Assembly: GCA_964019425.1 (NCBI GenBank)
Contig: OZ025787.1
Span: 744,001-808,000 of the forward strand
Source: Flectonema sp. DT1601
Taxonomy: Eukaryota > Euglenozoa > Diplonemea > Diplonemida > Diplonemidae
Reading direction: 5' to 3'
DNA length: 64,000 bases
Positions 1 through 9,922 of this stretch are shown here, piece after piece. Within the stretch, counting starts at the first letter, position 1; every line of letters starts with the position of its first letter. Position numbers and translations under genes: made by a program. The notes beneath the pieces were generated by a model that had not been told where the DNA came from, ran no database searches, and worked only from the letters and a program-made list of their open reading frames with translations.

Positions 1-3000
1 CTGATATACCAAAGTTTATAACACCACTTTGTGTTACCCAAGCATTAGTTCCATCTGCTGCTATTCCGAGTTCGAATGATGAATCAAAGAGAACATACGA
101 GTCTACGAGAGATGAATAGACTAAGGAGGAAGGCATTCCTTTGAATCTTAAAAAAACTGCATCCACTGGAGGACCATTTTGTGGAATAAAATTATACACC
201 ATATTATCAACGTAGATGATATCATTTGATGTTATTCTTATCTCAGGTAATGATTTAGATAAGACAGTTATCGAAACACAGTAGACGTTTGGACTACTTC
301 CTGCTCCGCAATCACAACAGGCTTCAGTTGCGATGTACGTTTTTCGATTAGATTCTTCTAATCCTTCAATAAAACATTGATTATTATCTAAATAGTAATA
401 ACAATCATCACCGTGAATATCCTTCCAAGGTTCGTCTCCATCTCTTAAGTCAGAACATGGAACGTATTTGGGTTTCGTAACAATGAAACCTCCGCAGACG
501 AATGAATCTGTTTCCGTATATAAATTAGATTCAAATTCGAAAGAGAATGATTTATTGAATGAGAAGACAACAAACGATAAATCAGAAATATATCCATATT
601 TTGGAAGTATTAAAACATCAGTACCTTCAGTAGAAAAACTATACTCATCCACGGCGTATGAAAACGGCGCGACCGTTCCCATCTTTTTGACGATGTTTTG
701 TTCGTCAAAAACAGTCGACGGATTGAATTCTAAGAATTGACGATAAGCGACAATTGGATTACTTCCATCAAATGAGAAAGTAATTTCTTCAACAAACCAC
801 GGCCCACCAACAGCTTTAATTGTGAAACTTGTAATCTCATTTGGGTTATCAACACTCAAGTATGAAACTCCTTCTCCGATATTTGATTCGCAATCTGATG
901 ATGACCACGATTGTTGAGATATTACTTTACCGCGGAAAAGTGTAGTCAAATCAAAAGTAGAAAACGGACTGACAGTTGTGGCGTAGAATCTCAGGTTACT
1001 TACAGGTGCACTAATCGGACCAAAAGTAAACTGAACAGTCTCACCGTCAGCTATCAACAACGAAAGGGTTCCCGTTGCTTCAGATGCTTCAATCCTACAG
1101 CTACTGACGAAGATCTTCCCACCATCAACAGGCTCTTCAACATTAGAACCCGATGCGAGTTCTTGCCCTTCTTCGTAAGAAGTAAAAACAACAGTTTGAA
1201 GACCCGAAGGTCTTAAAACTGTATCATCAAAGGTATAGTACATCTCACTGAGCACAACTGTTTCTGTTGACTCCAATGTAAAGTAAGTAATTCCAACGGA
1301 TATGTAAAGTTCTGCACAATAAAAGCCTCCAGAACTTCCACAAGTACTAAGAAGATCTATTTGGTGGACTACTGTTTCAGAATCATCACTGTAAGCAGTT
1401 AGTGTCACAAAGGACTCAACTGTGCTCACTAGAACGATGAAAAGCTCTTTGATGGAAATAAAATTAAACGACACCCCTGAAACTATTGTTGGAGGCAATT
1501 CCCAACCAAATAAATTATCGAAAACAGCAACAACATTCTGAGGAACTCCAACTTTACCAACAGAGAATATCATGTGACTGTTATAAAAGTCTTTTGGATC
1601 AAAGCTACCCACTTCAGTAAATAATAATCGTTGAATTCCATTAGAAACTACCGAGGGAACGGTAAACGAGTATTTCAAACTATCAACAAATACAGTACCT
1701 GACTCCACAGACATTGTTAACCAGGTGATGTCATCAGTTAGATATGCGTAGTAAAACAAGTTGGGGGCCCACTTGGCTTGATGAAGAACAAAGTTTTCAT
1801 TATTCACTATAACTGTTGCTGGTGATGTGCTTGTGAAGATTACTCGCAGATTCAGTACAGTCAGATATGAAAAGCAGATGTCGTACTCTTCCTCACCTCC
1901 GAGTTTCCACTTACCATCTAAAATAACCCCACCTGATGAGGCTATTGCAAACTGATTAATGTAGTCGGAGTTGAAATTATTTGGAGGCGGGCCGTCAGGC
2001 AACTCTGAGAATCTAATCTCGTGAAGTCCAGGTTTTGGAATCGATTCTGTGAAAGAATAATACAACTCATCCATACTCAAATTAATATCCTCCCCGAGTG
2101 TTGATCCAATCACTATCTCATCAACATACTCTAAGAAGAAGAAAGCACAATAAATGACATCAGTCGGGTTCGAACAGGGGACATTAACAGTCTTTGTCAC
2201 ACTCTGTAAAGTAGATTGCGCAATGGTCATGTCAATGTGTGCTGGAACTTGTAATCGTATCCGCATATACTTCGCAACCACTTTTACTGCTGCTGGTGGA
2301 CTCTCAGTAGTTATCTGGAATCGAAGTATATTATTCAGTGTTGTGGTTGTATATTTAAAATTAAAGACGACACCTCCTTCAATCACCACAATCCCCAAGT
2401 CTGAAGTTGTAAACGTTTCTTTAAAAATACCCGTGATACGACTCTCTGGGATTACTAATTTAGACTTTCGAAATGAAAATATTAAATTATCCACATAATA
2501 ACTTGATGGGGGACGTGCATACAATTGCAACTCTGACACACCAAAGAAGAACACATCCATGCAATAAACTTGAGAAGTACCACCGTTGCAGGAACAACAA
2601 GCTTCTGACGCCGTGTAGACGTTTCTCAAAGACTCGAGTGAACCATCAGATAAACAAAGATCATTTTCAATATAAAAAACACATTCGAATCCTTGTGAAT
2701 CAGTCCAAGGTACTTGCCCACCTTCACTACTGATAGATAGATCTGTGCACGTTATTGATTCTGGTCTGTCGATATTAGATCCTCCGCAGATGTATGATTC
2801 GGAAAGTTCTGTTGTTGTAATGAACTCTCCTTCAGTTCCTCTTGCCCTCATCTCAATATTGAAATCGTTTGAAAAGGAACTGACGATAAGTCTCAGTTCT
2901 GTTGTTTGATGTTCAATAAATGAAAGTTTAGTAATTCCGTCTTCATCACATTTCATTGAAAAAGAATTATCAAAAGAGTATAGAGAACCTGTTCCATAAA

Positions 3001-6000
3001 TACCGTACATTAGAAACTCTGAGTAGTCTACTTCTGTAGTAACTCCATCTGTGATACGTCCATCATTAAGCTGATTTATAAAAGCAGAATCCGGTCCAGG
3101 AATATCTTCATAAAAACTATAACTCAATTTAGTTATGTAAATGGTCATTCCAGTACTGCCTATTACTTCTATTCTATCAAAAGGAACGTTTACTTTCAAA
3201 GACCAGGTGAAACATTTCATGTTAGCAATCTTCTTATCACAAGTATACATAAAAGAGATTGGTTGTGAATCTACGTGAGTTTTCCAATATCTATTTACAG
3301 TAATGAGACCTACGTCCTTAGTAGACAAACTGATTTGGAATGCTATCGGAAGAAGATGTCCGAATGAAAACTCAACGTTTTCAACACCTCCTTCCGGATC
3401 ATCAATCAGAGTCAGTGCTACGTGTTCACTGCCGAGATAGCTACCAGTTGTACCACGTAATGGATTGTTTTGAGACATTGAAAGATGTTCAATTTGAGAA
3501 GGAATCGAACCGATGCCAGGTCCATAAGATGAAAAGTCTACTATGAATACCCCCGAGGGTTTCAGAAGCTCCTCATCATGAAATGAGTATGATATTTTAT
3601 CAACCACTACAGTCGATGAAGCAGATATTTCAATGCTATCAAGACTTACATAACTGTAAGTCTCAAAGCAGTATTCTAATGCAACGTTGCTACATAAGAA
3701 GTATTCACTTACGAATATCTCATCTGATCTTTGTTTTACATTCATTACGTTATAGTTAATGAGAATTGATAAGTCTGATACTGAGGTACGAAAGGCAATT
3801 CGAATTCCCTTTATTTTAACAAAATTAAATTCTATTCCCACCATTAAGTTGGGCTCTTGAATCACCCAAGAACCCCCTTCAACAGCATTCATAGTAATCT
3901 TGTTAATCATTAAATTATTTTCTTTATCTCGGTAATCATAAAAACTGCTTACAACAGTACCAAGATTTGGAGAGAGCAGACCAACTGGAATAAGTGGAGT
4001 GCTATCAAATGAGTAAACCATATCCTCAACATAAATTAACGAAGTAGCGTCTGTGCTTAAAGAATCAAAAGTAGTAGATGAGTAAATAAACGTTCCTGCA
4101 GCAGATCTTTCTTCTATGTCACTGTTTTTGAAAAACGATGCACGCTCAGTAAGCTGAAGTTGTATAGTATCGACAACAAGACCATCAAGACTCAGAGTTA
4201 TTGTAACAATAACTGCTACACTCGAGTAGAATGTAGCACGAAAAGTTAAAACTGGATATGAAAACAGTACGTATGACATCTTCTCTCTTATCATTCCATC
4301 TATTATCACACCGTCACTAATGTCAATGTGTTGGCAATAATGATCTGCCATTGAATTCACTTTCGAGATTGGGTTTTCAAAATCTACAAAGTGCACTCCG
4401 GCTTTCTCTTCCATCTTCGCAGCAGGTGAGAATGCATACGATAACTGCGCGATATCGACATCCGGATTTACCTCTTCTTGAACGAAAACTTCCACATCAT
4501 AAACGTTGTAGAGAATTATATCAGCAAAGAAGTGGCTGCCGTATGTCGTGAGTTCAATGTTGAACCTAAATCTTCTAAGACCGGATTTGATATCATTATA
4601 TCTGAGGTTGAGAGACACGCGATCCTCGTGAATCAGTACAAACCTGACTATGTAGACTCGTGTATAGTGTGCTTCTGTAATCCCAATATTTTTTTCCACA
4701 TCTAAACCGAAAGTAATTGTTGGACTGTCGAATAACGAAGCAGGCCATGCCGGTACTGCTATCGGGGATCGTTCCGCACTGCCGCTAAGAGAGTAGATAA
4801 AAGTAGATCGATAGTCATCACCGAGACCTCTAAAATCACTAAAATCATTGTAATAAATATTACTCAGATCTGGTTTCGTCTCGCCGTAAAAGCTGAAGAG
4901 AATATCATCAACGAATAAGTCTCCAATTAACGCAGTAATCTTTAACTCTGTAACTGCCGTAGAAACCTCATAAACAAAGCAACGGGTCTTGCAGGCACAG
5001 CAGGCTGTGGATCCCGTTAAGCCAGCATTGGCGAATGCTTCATCATCTCCCTTTATGCTGCAAAGGTTTTGAGTTTCATATGCAGTGCAATCATCACCCG
5101 CGGCGTCAATCCAACTCAGGTCAAAGCACTCAGATGGTTGTGCTACACGATCATCTCCACATATCCAGGAATCAATTTGTTTAATATTTCTCGATACAAC
5201 TTCATCCGTGTAACTGTTGATCTCTAACACCGTAGCTTCAAAATCGACAAATGCAATAATTGTGAAAATGAGAGTCTCTATTGGGAAGAACATCGACTTT
5301 ATTTCAGCACTAACAACTGAAGTTACATGTAATGAAATCGTATTATCATACGAAAAGAAACTCCTTTCATGTTTCCAATAGTAAAGACCTTTATCTTGGT
5401 ACAAAGTATAGTCAAATTCAGTCGATTGCTGACCTCCCCAGAAAAACTCGTCGAAGCTTGACAGTAGCATTCCTCCTCCCGGTACCAATTTGTTTGCAGA
5501 TGTCGAAAAGAACTTTATTGACTGAAGTAGAGTTCTCGTATCCGTTTGCGTGGGTTCAGATCCGACACCCAAATTTATTGACAGGAACTTGCAGTTCACA
5601 GAAGTGTATTTCGCGGAAGCACAAATGTAGTCATTATTAATCCCACAAGGAACCTTCAAAGAAATAGGAGGCAATACATCATTATCACATAATAATTCTA
5701 TAACGTTAGAGAAACTAGGCTGTAGTAGCTCTACAGGTCCTGAAAAGGTAATCGCAAACTCTTTTATGACGGGATTGAACTGAAGTCTAACGGTACTCTG
5801 TGTGATGACCAATCCGTTTGATCCAAGACCAACATTATTAATAATTGGTGTGTCGATATCAATTAACCCAAGTGAGTCGTACGTGTCTTCTGCAATAAAT
5901 ACATCAACCCCGTCGGGATCAATCGGAGGGTTGTTGAAATCGATAGTCTCTGAAACACAACCATTAACACAATACAATAAAATAACTAATACTTTTGAAC

Positions 6001-6040
6001 AGCTGCTTCTTAGGTCCAGCCACCCCTTTACTAATTTCAT
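1..6040 (-). CDS. Giant secreted modular repeat protein (3'-incomplete)
   Basis: The minus-strand frame opens at an ATG at 6038-6040 and stays open to the window edge, giving at least 2,013 codons with no stop or intron seen; frame was checked at three distant points. Residues 1-31 look like a signal peptide (hydrophobic VLVILLYCV, then a small-residue/Cys region), so the product is probably secreted or on the cell surface. The body carries about ten copies of a strand-like motif, (D/E/K/N)-x-hydrophobic-x-(Y/F)-(S/T/N)-F, near residues 382, 673, 813, 972, 1185, 1327, 1450, 1602, 1753 and 1948, mostly 120-160 residues apart. This suggests tandem beta-sandwich units. Three Cys-rich modules interrupt them near residues 290-352, 1084-1153 and 1847-1914. 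No catalytic site was recognised. An adhesin, scale or cell-coat protein is an inference. The 3' end lies outside the window. Confidence 0.85.
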   Translation of the reverse strand, partial: MKLVKGWLDLRSSCSKVLVILLYCVNGCVSETIDFNNPPIDPDGVDVFIAEDTYDSLGLIDIDTPIINNVGLGSNGLVITQSTVRLQFNPVIKEFAITFSGPVELLQPSFSNVIELLCDNDVLPPISLKVPCGINNDYICASAKYTSVNCKFLSINLGVGSEPTQTDTRTLLQSIKFFSTSANKLVPGGGMLLSSFDEFFWGGQQSTEFDYTLYQDKGLYYWKHERSFFSYDNTISLHVTSVVSAEIKSMFFPIETLIFTIIAFVDFEATVLEINSYTDEVVSRNIKQIDSWICGDDRVAQPSECFDLSWIDAAGDDCTAYETQNLCSIKGDDEAFANAGLTGSTACCACKTRCFVYEVSTAVTELKITALIGDLFVDDILFSFYGETKPDLSNIYYNDFSDFRGLGDDYRSTFIYSLSGSAERSPIAVPAWPASLFDSPTITFGLDVEKNIGITEAHYTRVYIVRFVLIHEDRVSLNLRYNDIKSGLRRFRFNIELTTYGSHFFADIILYNVYDVEVFVQEEVNPDVDIAQLSYAFSPAAKMEEKAGVHFVDFENPISKVNSMADHYCQHIDISDGVIIDGMIREKMSYVLFSYPVLTFRATFYSSVAVIVTITLSLDGLVVDTIQLQLTERASFFKNSDIEERSAAGTFIYSSTTFDSLSTDATSLIYVEDMVYSFDSTPLIPVGLLSPNLGTVVSSFYDYRDKENNLMINKITMNAVEGGSWVIQEPNLMVGIEFNFVKIKGIRIAFRTSVSDLSILINYNVMNVKQRSDEIFVSEYFLCSNVALEYCFETYSYVSLDSIEISASSTVVVDKISYSFHDEELLKPSGVFIVDFSSYGPGIGSIPSQIEHLSMSQNNPLRGTTGSYLGSEHVALTLIDDPEGGVENVEFSFGHLLPIAFQISLSTKDVGLITVNRYWKTHVDSQPISFMYTCDKKIANMKCFTWSLKVNVPFDRIEVIGSTGMTIYITKLSYSFYEDIPGPDSAFINQLNDGRITDGVTTEVDYSEFLMYGIYGTGSLYSFDNSFSMKCDEDGITKLSFIEHQTTELRLIVSSFSNDFNIEMRARGTEGEFITTTELSESYICGGSNIDRPESITCTDLSISSEGGQVPWTDSQGFECVFYIENDLCLSDGSLESLRNVYTASEACCSCNGGTSQVYCMDVFFFGVSELQLYARPPSSYYVDNLIFSFRKSKLVIPESRITGIFKETFTTSDLGIVVIEGGVVFNFKYTTTTLNNILRFQITTESPPAAVKVVAKYMRIRLQVPAHIDMTIAQSTLQSVTKTVNVPCSNPTDVIYCAFFFLEYVDEIVIGSTLGEDINLSMDELYYSFTESIPKPGLHEIRFSELPDGPPPNNFNSDYINQFAIASSGGVILDGKWKLGGEEEYDICFSYLTVLNLRVIFTSTSPATVIVNNENFVLHQAKWAPNLFYYAYLTDDITWLTMSVESGTVFVDSLKYSFTVPSVVSNGIQRLLFTEVGSFDPKDFYNSHMIFSVGKVGVPQNVVAVFDNLFGWELPPTIVSGVSFNFISIKELFIVLVSTVESFVTLTAYSDDSETVVHQIDLLSTCGSSGGFYCAELYISVGITYFTLESTETVVLSEMYYTFDDTVLRPSGLQTVVFTSYEEGQELASGSNVEEPVDGGKIFVSSCRIEASEATGTLSLLIADGETVQFTFGPISAPVSNLRFYATTVSPFSTFDLTTLFRGKVISQQSWSSSDCESNIGEGVSYLSVDNPNEITSFTIKAVGGPWFVEEITFSFDGSNPIVAYRQFLEFNPSTVFDEQNIVKKMGTVAPFSYAVDEYSFSTEGTDVLILPKYGYISDLSFVVFSFNKSFSFEFESNLYTETDSFVCGGFIVTKPKYVPCSDLRDGDEPWKDIHGDDCYYYLDNNQCFIEGLEESNRKTYIATEACCDCGAGSSPNVYCVSITVLSKSLPEIRITSNDIIYVDNMVYNFIPQNGPPVDAVFLRFKGMPSSLVYSSLVDSYVLFDSSFELGIAADGTNAWVTQSGVINFGIS
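300..500 (-). repeat. Cys-rich module C of the giant secreted protein
   Basis: Third module, about residues 1847-1914: FVCGGF, then PCSDL, EPWKDIHGDDC, YLDNNQC and TEACCDCGAG. It lies about 763 residues after module B, so a super-unit of roughly 760-795 residues (several beta units plus one Cys module) seems to be repeated. Confidence 0.75.
2584..2790 (-). repeat. Cys-rich module B of the giant secreted protein
   Basis: Second module, about residues 1084-1153: YICGGS, then TCTDL, VPWTDSQGFEC, YIENDLC and SEACCSCNGG. Cysteine order and the Trp-Asp-Gly core match modules A and C. It lies about 794 residues after module A. Confidence 0.75.
4984..5172 (-). repeat. Cys-rich module A of the giant secreted protein
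   Basis: First of three related modules, about residues 290-352. It reads, with gaps, WICGDD, then SECFDLSW, IDAAGDDC, YETQNLC and finally STACCACK. The W-x-D-x-x-G-x-x-C ... C ... ACCxC pattern recalls a Cys module seen in secreted proteins of algae and other protists; disulfide bonding is likely. Confidence 0.75.
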
Positions 6041-6222
6041 GTTCTAGGATAATTCAGGTGTGTGTTGGCCTCCTGGTTGAATGCAAAAGATAACGAATCA
6101 CAAAAGACACAACAAGTGAGTGTGCCTATGATCAACGGTGTTGAAAACAGCTGGTACTTCAAAAAACAAAATAATGTCATTTAATCTAAATAGTAAAATA
6201 CATAACAAAAAATTAAAAAATA

Positions 6223-6226
<4 letters not shown>

Positions 6227-6253
<27 letters not shown>

Positions 6254-6311
6254 GACCCGCACGAACCATAAGTTCCAAAGACACAACAATAATAATAATA
6301 ATAATAATAAA
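6227..6311. repeat. Poly-T tract and AAT trinucleotide repeat
   Basis: The gap 6041-6342 holds 27 consecutive T at 6227-6253 and an (AAT)n microsatellite at about 6285-6311. No gene is seen in it. Confidence 0.9.
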
Positions 6312-6342
6312 TCCTGATAACAGTGTTGTTTAATATAATCGA

Positions 6343-8697
6343 CTACTGATAATGATATGGCCGCTGACGCACTGCTTCCGGACTGTGTTTTAGAATTGTG
6401 TGATGCAATTCTTGTAGTGCTTCATCACATGTTCTGCGGCTGTCATTAGACTGGTGATTCTGAAGGAGGTTTCTAAGTGAATTTATTTCGTCAGCTATTT
6501 CTGTTGTTAGTGAGAGCACGATCGCTTCTGAAGTGCGAGAGTGAAGCTCCTTATTGTGAACTGAAACTGGAACAAGAGGAGAGAGTGATCTAATTACCCT
6601 TCGATACGAAGCATCAATCCGCTTCAAGTCTTGGTCATACCTCAGTCTATACATGTCTTCTCTTTTCCAGAATGCTTCCTTCCAACCGTTCATTTCTGAC
6701 CTTCCTCGGGCCTCGTCAAGTTTTACTTCGTAGCGCCATAGCATTTCGTCTTGTGCTACATCGTTTATAACCATCGTGTACCCTAATTGATTCTTTATAT
6801 GTTGATTTCTGTGTTCTGTAAGTGACTGAGATCTGAACTGTTGAAGCCTACGAAAATAACATCCAAGTAACGCCTTCGTGTTGTTTAATGAGATGGCGAG
6901 GTCTTCTTTTCTGTGAAACTTTCGATGTACTACCCAGCGACCAATCTTCGTAAAATATAATCGAAGTAGTGAAATAGTGATGTTTGTGAATTGATGGTTT
7001 GCCTGTCTCATCTGTGTAGATAAGATCTGACGAATCCTCCTCCTCTTAATTGAATGATTTAATAAAGAAAACCAATACAGACGAAGGTGTTCGCGAACGG
7101 TGCGGTTTTCAACTGGTGTCATGAGAGCCTTGGCGCGTTCTCGAATTCGCTTCCGCATTGTGAGTCGCTCGTCTACTAAGTTTCGAGAAGAAGAGTTTCG
7201 AATGGATTCCACCTCACGAAATGCAAGAAATCTTTCTCCTGCTGCGAAATCAAAAAGAAGTTCCATCCCGCGTTCCATTGTTTCCGAAGTTATTGCAACT
7301 CGAGCCTCAAGTTCTTCATTTTCCACAAGAAGCGTTTCAGAGAATCTTTTTTGAGCTGCAGCCTCATCGGCAACACTAAACTGAAAATCATCACCCTCAT
7401 GTGTGTATGTTGAAAGTGACGAGTTTTCCGTAAACTCGGGTGAGTTCTGAAACGCATGTGTTGCTTCAATTTTTCGAACTACCTTTCTCATCTTCTCAGA
7501 AGCCATAGAGTTCTCTGCTCGAATTCTCTGCATGAACCGAGTGACACCAGAACTATACTCATCGCTGGTCATACTTTTCGCAGAAATTACAACAATTCGT
7601 TTCCAGCTGTTGTCAGGTCTGACCTGACTTACAGTAAAGATATTATAATTAGAAATTACAACAACTTCACATCCCAAGTATTGAGTGACACCTGACAAGT
7701 AAAGACTACTCGGACAATCAAGAACGTGAAATAATGTCGACTCCGATTTATCAGATTCAGATACAGGAACTGCAGAAGGAGATGAATATGAGTAAATAGG
7801 TTGATTCCACACAAGTAGATTATTTACGAATATGTCATCAGAAGAAGGTAGAGAGAAGAAAGCTTCTGGGCAATTAGTAGTACAGAGAGCTGATAACGTG
7901 GCATTCCATTTTGGATGCGGAGTTTCTGAGAACGGAGGAGGGCGATTTCTAATTCCTGTGAAAGTCTTTTGCGAAATATAATCTGATCGACGAACACAAA
8001 GAGCAGCTGGCTCACCTTCTACAGCCATACTTGGAACATCATTATATCCCATATCTCTATCTACTTCCATAGGAAGCTGTGCTGCTTGTCTCAATACCAA
8101 TAATTCTGAAGGTTGTAGAGTTGGGTAAATCATCACTAGTGCTGGATCAACAGATAAAATATAACCAATTGATGATAATATATTTCTGACTGAACTACTC
8201 TCATAAGGAGGTGCGTAAACCCATTGACACATTTCATCGACTACATCTGTGTAAGGAGAGTCATTAAAAGACTCCTCTCTAGACTTTAAGATATCAAATG
8301 CTTCAACGGGAGATGAAATAGTTATGAATGAATTTAGTCGGTAATGGAGCTCTGGATTTGAGAACAGTTGTGCAGAGACTTCCGGTGAATTTGAATTGAC
8401 GGCCATTCTGCTGTTGATCGAAACTAACGATGGAACACTTTGCACTGCAAGCCTTGCTTGAACAATCTTCCTACCGGTTCTGACATGTTCTGCTGTGGTT
8501 TCCGTCGTCGGTAGGTTTCCTAACTGTTTCAAGTCTCTGCCGACATCCTTCACTGCTTTTGAAAACCCATTCCCACCGAGTAAATTATGTATTAGCGTCC
8601 CTTCACTTATAGAACTGCTTCTAGAGATTGGATGCTCCCCTCGCAGTATTGCGATTAATTCCTTTTCATCAATACCACTGTCTGGACTTGCTGTCAT
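6343..8697 (-). CDS. 784-aa protein with C-terminal helical, Sfi1-like repeats
   Basis: Single exon with an ATG at 8695-8697. Residues 1-110 look disordered and Ser-rich. Residues 120-400 look globular, with alternating hydrophobic segments such as LGCEVVVISNYNIFTV, and match no family I recognise. From about 410 to the end it is helical and charged. Three spaced segments, HLRLYWFSLLNH (near 537), LLRLYFTKIGRWVV (near 577) and LLGCYFRRLQQF (near 611), fit the general Leu-Leu-x3-Phe/Tyr-x2-aromatic pattern of Sfi1/centrin-binding repeats, 35-40 residues apart. A basal-body or cytoskeletal role is therefore possible but only inferred. Its start lies about 120 bp from the stop of the 8816-9568 gene. 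Confidence 0.7.
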   Translation of the reverse strand: MTASPDSGIDEKELIAILRGEHPISRSSSISEGTLIHNLLGGNGFSKAVKDVGRDLKQLGNLPTTETTAEHVRTGRKIVQARLAVQSVPSLVSINSRMAVNSNSPEVSAQLFSNPELHYRLNSFITISSPVEAFDILKSREESFNDSPYTDVVDEMCQWVYAPPYESSSVRNILSSIGYILSVDPALVMIYPTLQPSELLVLRQAAQLPMEVDRDMGYNDVPSMAVEGEPAALCVRRSDYISQKTFTGIRNRPPPFSETPHPKWNATLSALCTTNCPEAFFSLPSSDDIFVNNLLVWNQPIYSYSSPSAVPVSESDKSESTLFHVLDCPSSLYLSGVTQYLGCEVVVISNYNIFTVSQVRPDNSWKRIVVISAKSMTSDEYSSGVTRFMQRIRAENSMASEKMRKVVRKIEATHAFQNSPEFTENSSLSTYTHEGDDFQFSVADEAAAQKRFSETLLVENEELEARVAITSETMERGMELLFDFAAGERFLAFREVESIRNSSSRNLVDERLTMRKRIRERAKALMTPVENRTVREHLRLYWFSLLNHSIKRRRIRQILSTQMRQANHQFTNITISLLRLYFTKIGRWVVHRKFHRKEDLAISLNNTKALLGCYFRRLQQFRSQSLTEHRNQHIKNQLGYTMVINDVAQDEMLWRYEVKLDEARGRSEMNGWKEAFWKREDMYRLRYDQDLKRIDASYRRVIRSLSPLVPVSVHNKELHSRTSEAIVLSLTTEIADEINSLRNLLQNHQSNDSRRTCDEALQELHHTILKHSPEAVRQRPYHYQ

Positions 8698-8815
8698 TTT
8701 TAAGGGACTTTGAGAAACAATAAAAGTAATAATTGAGATTGCAAAAAAGAAAAAAAAACCAAAATAGGAACAGGAATACGTTAGTAAACTTGTTTTGTAA
8801 ATAAGTATTTTTATA

Positions 8816-9568
8816 TTATTTTATCTTTGGAATGAAAGCAGCAGAATTACAAATAGAGGTCAAAGTCCTCTTTGGGAGAGGAGGTTTGTCTCCTACAGGA
8901 TTCGATAACAGAGGAATAATATTCGATGACAAGTGTCGTCTTGGAAGTAGTTTTTTCCCCTTCTTTGGAACTACTGTTTGCGGCTTGCGACGACTTCGTT
9001 TTCGATAAGTCTTCCCTGCAAGTGGTTGAGATGATAAAAAAAGAGAAGTGTCTGGACTGTGTTTCTCAGACCTCAAGAATATCGGACTTCCTAATTTAAC
9101 ACTTTGAAACTTTACTCTCTTGGGCTTTACGAGAGAAGCATATATTCTAGTTCGGTTTTCTTTACAGATAGGAACACCATTAATATCGTAGTCGTCATAT
9201 ATCCACCCAGCCTGAAGGATACTCGCCTCTTCTTCATAAGGAATTAAAGAAAGATTTATACTGTAGTCAATAGCAGGTGGAGCAGTGGAGGGTCTCTTTT
9301 TATCAGATAACCTGTTTTTAATTTGTGAACTTGACGCCCAAGTTCTTTGCGATTTCGTTTCTGCTGTTGCTGGTCGCTGAAGTGCTGTGTTAGATATCTT
9401 TACTAATAATCTATTTTCAGATTCAATTTGGGGTTTTAGAAGTTGCGTCATAGACCATTCACTTCCTCCTTCTGCTACTTGCATTACACTACCAGATCTT
9501 CTAACTAGCATTGCTACTGCTGTGTAAAATAAATTTGATTTTAATTCTTTGAGACAACAAAGTATCAT
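8816..9568 (-). CDS. Unrecognised basic 250-aa protein
   Basis: The frame extends to 9598, but the only nearby ATG is at 9566-9568, so that start is used. The duplicated fragment upstream (9793-9922) preserves the same ATG and about ten bases before it, which also supports this start. The protein is basic, Lys/Arg/Ser/Pro-rich and probably mostly disordered. A more ordered stretch is EEEASILQAGWIYDDYDING in the middle. There is no signal peptide, membrane segment or recognised domain. It could be a small lineage-specific protein. Confidence 0.65.
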   Translation of the reverse strand: MILCCLKELKSNLFYTAVAMLVRRSGSVMQVAEGGSEWSMTQLLKPQIESENRLLVKISNTALQRPATAETKSQRTWASSSQIKNRLSDKKRPSTAPPAIDYSINLSLIPYEEEASILQAGWIYDDYDINGVPICKENRTRIYASLVKPKRVKFQSVKLGSPIFLRSEKHSPDTSLFLSSQPLAGKTYRKRSRRKPQTVVPKKGKKLLPRRHLSSNIIPLLSNPVGDKPPLPKRTLTSICNSAAFIPKIK

Positions 9569-9792
9569 TTTTTTAGTTGGTAGATGGTTATCAGTCAAAA
9601 GAAGGGGAGAGGGCGGGAAAATTCAATCGAATGAAAGTTCGTAGGACAACAAACAAATAATGGTTGGTTTCGGGCTAAAATTAAAAAATCTTTCTTCGGA
9701 CTATTCCCCTTACCCAGCCCTCTTCAGCGAAGAAAGTAAGGGGGGCACTGCGGTGTCAGGCCTGTCCTACTCATCGCGTTTGCCCTTCTCAG

Positions 9793-9922
9793 CCATAGAC
9801 CATTCTTCCTCCTTCTGCTACTTGCATTACACTACCAGATCTTCTAACTAACATTGTTACTGCTGTGTAAAATAAATTTGATATTAATTCTTTGAGACAA
9901 TAAAGTATCATTTTTTAGTTGG
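9793..9922 (-). pseudogene. Partial duplicate of the 5' end of the 8816-9568 gene
   Basis: This segment aligns almost base for base with 9449-9580, covering about ten bases of leader, the ATG and roughly 38 codons of the neighbouring gene. The start region reads MILYCLKEL against MILCCLKEL in the parent. It carries a few substitutions and a 2-bp deletion near its coding 3' end that shifts the frame, and the rest of the gene is absent. It is a direct-orientation fragment about 210 bp upstream of the parent's first base. Confidence 0.85.

Noticed and set aside
2160-2180. GGTTCGAAC box resembling a tRNA T-loop
   Set aside because: It lies inside the coding frame of the giant protein and has no tRNA arms around it.
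7100-7695. Plus-strand open frames opposite the 784-aa gene, and similar ones opposite other long genes
   Set aside because: They are antisense shadows of real genes with no start context or recognisable sequence.
9569-9598. Longer N-terminus for the 8816-9568 gene
   Set aside because: The extension begins with TTG and contains no ATG; the duplicated fragment also centres on the ATG at 9568.
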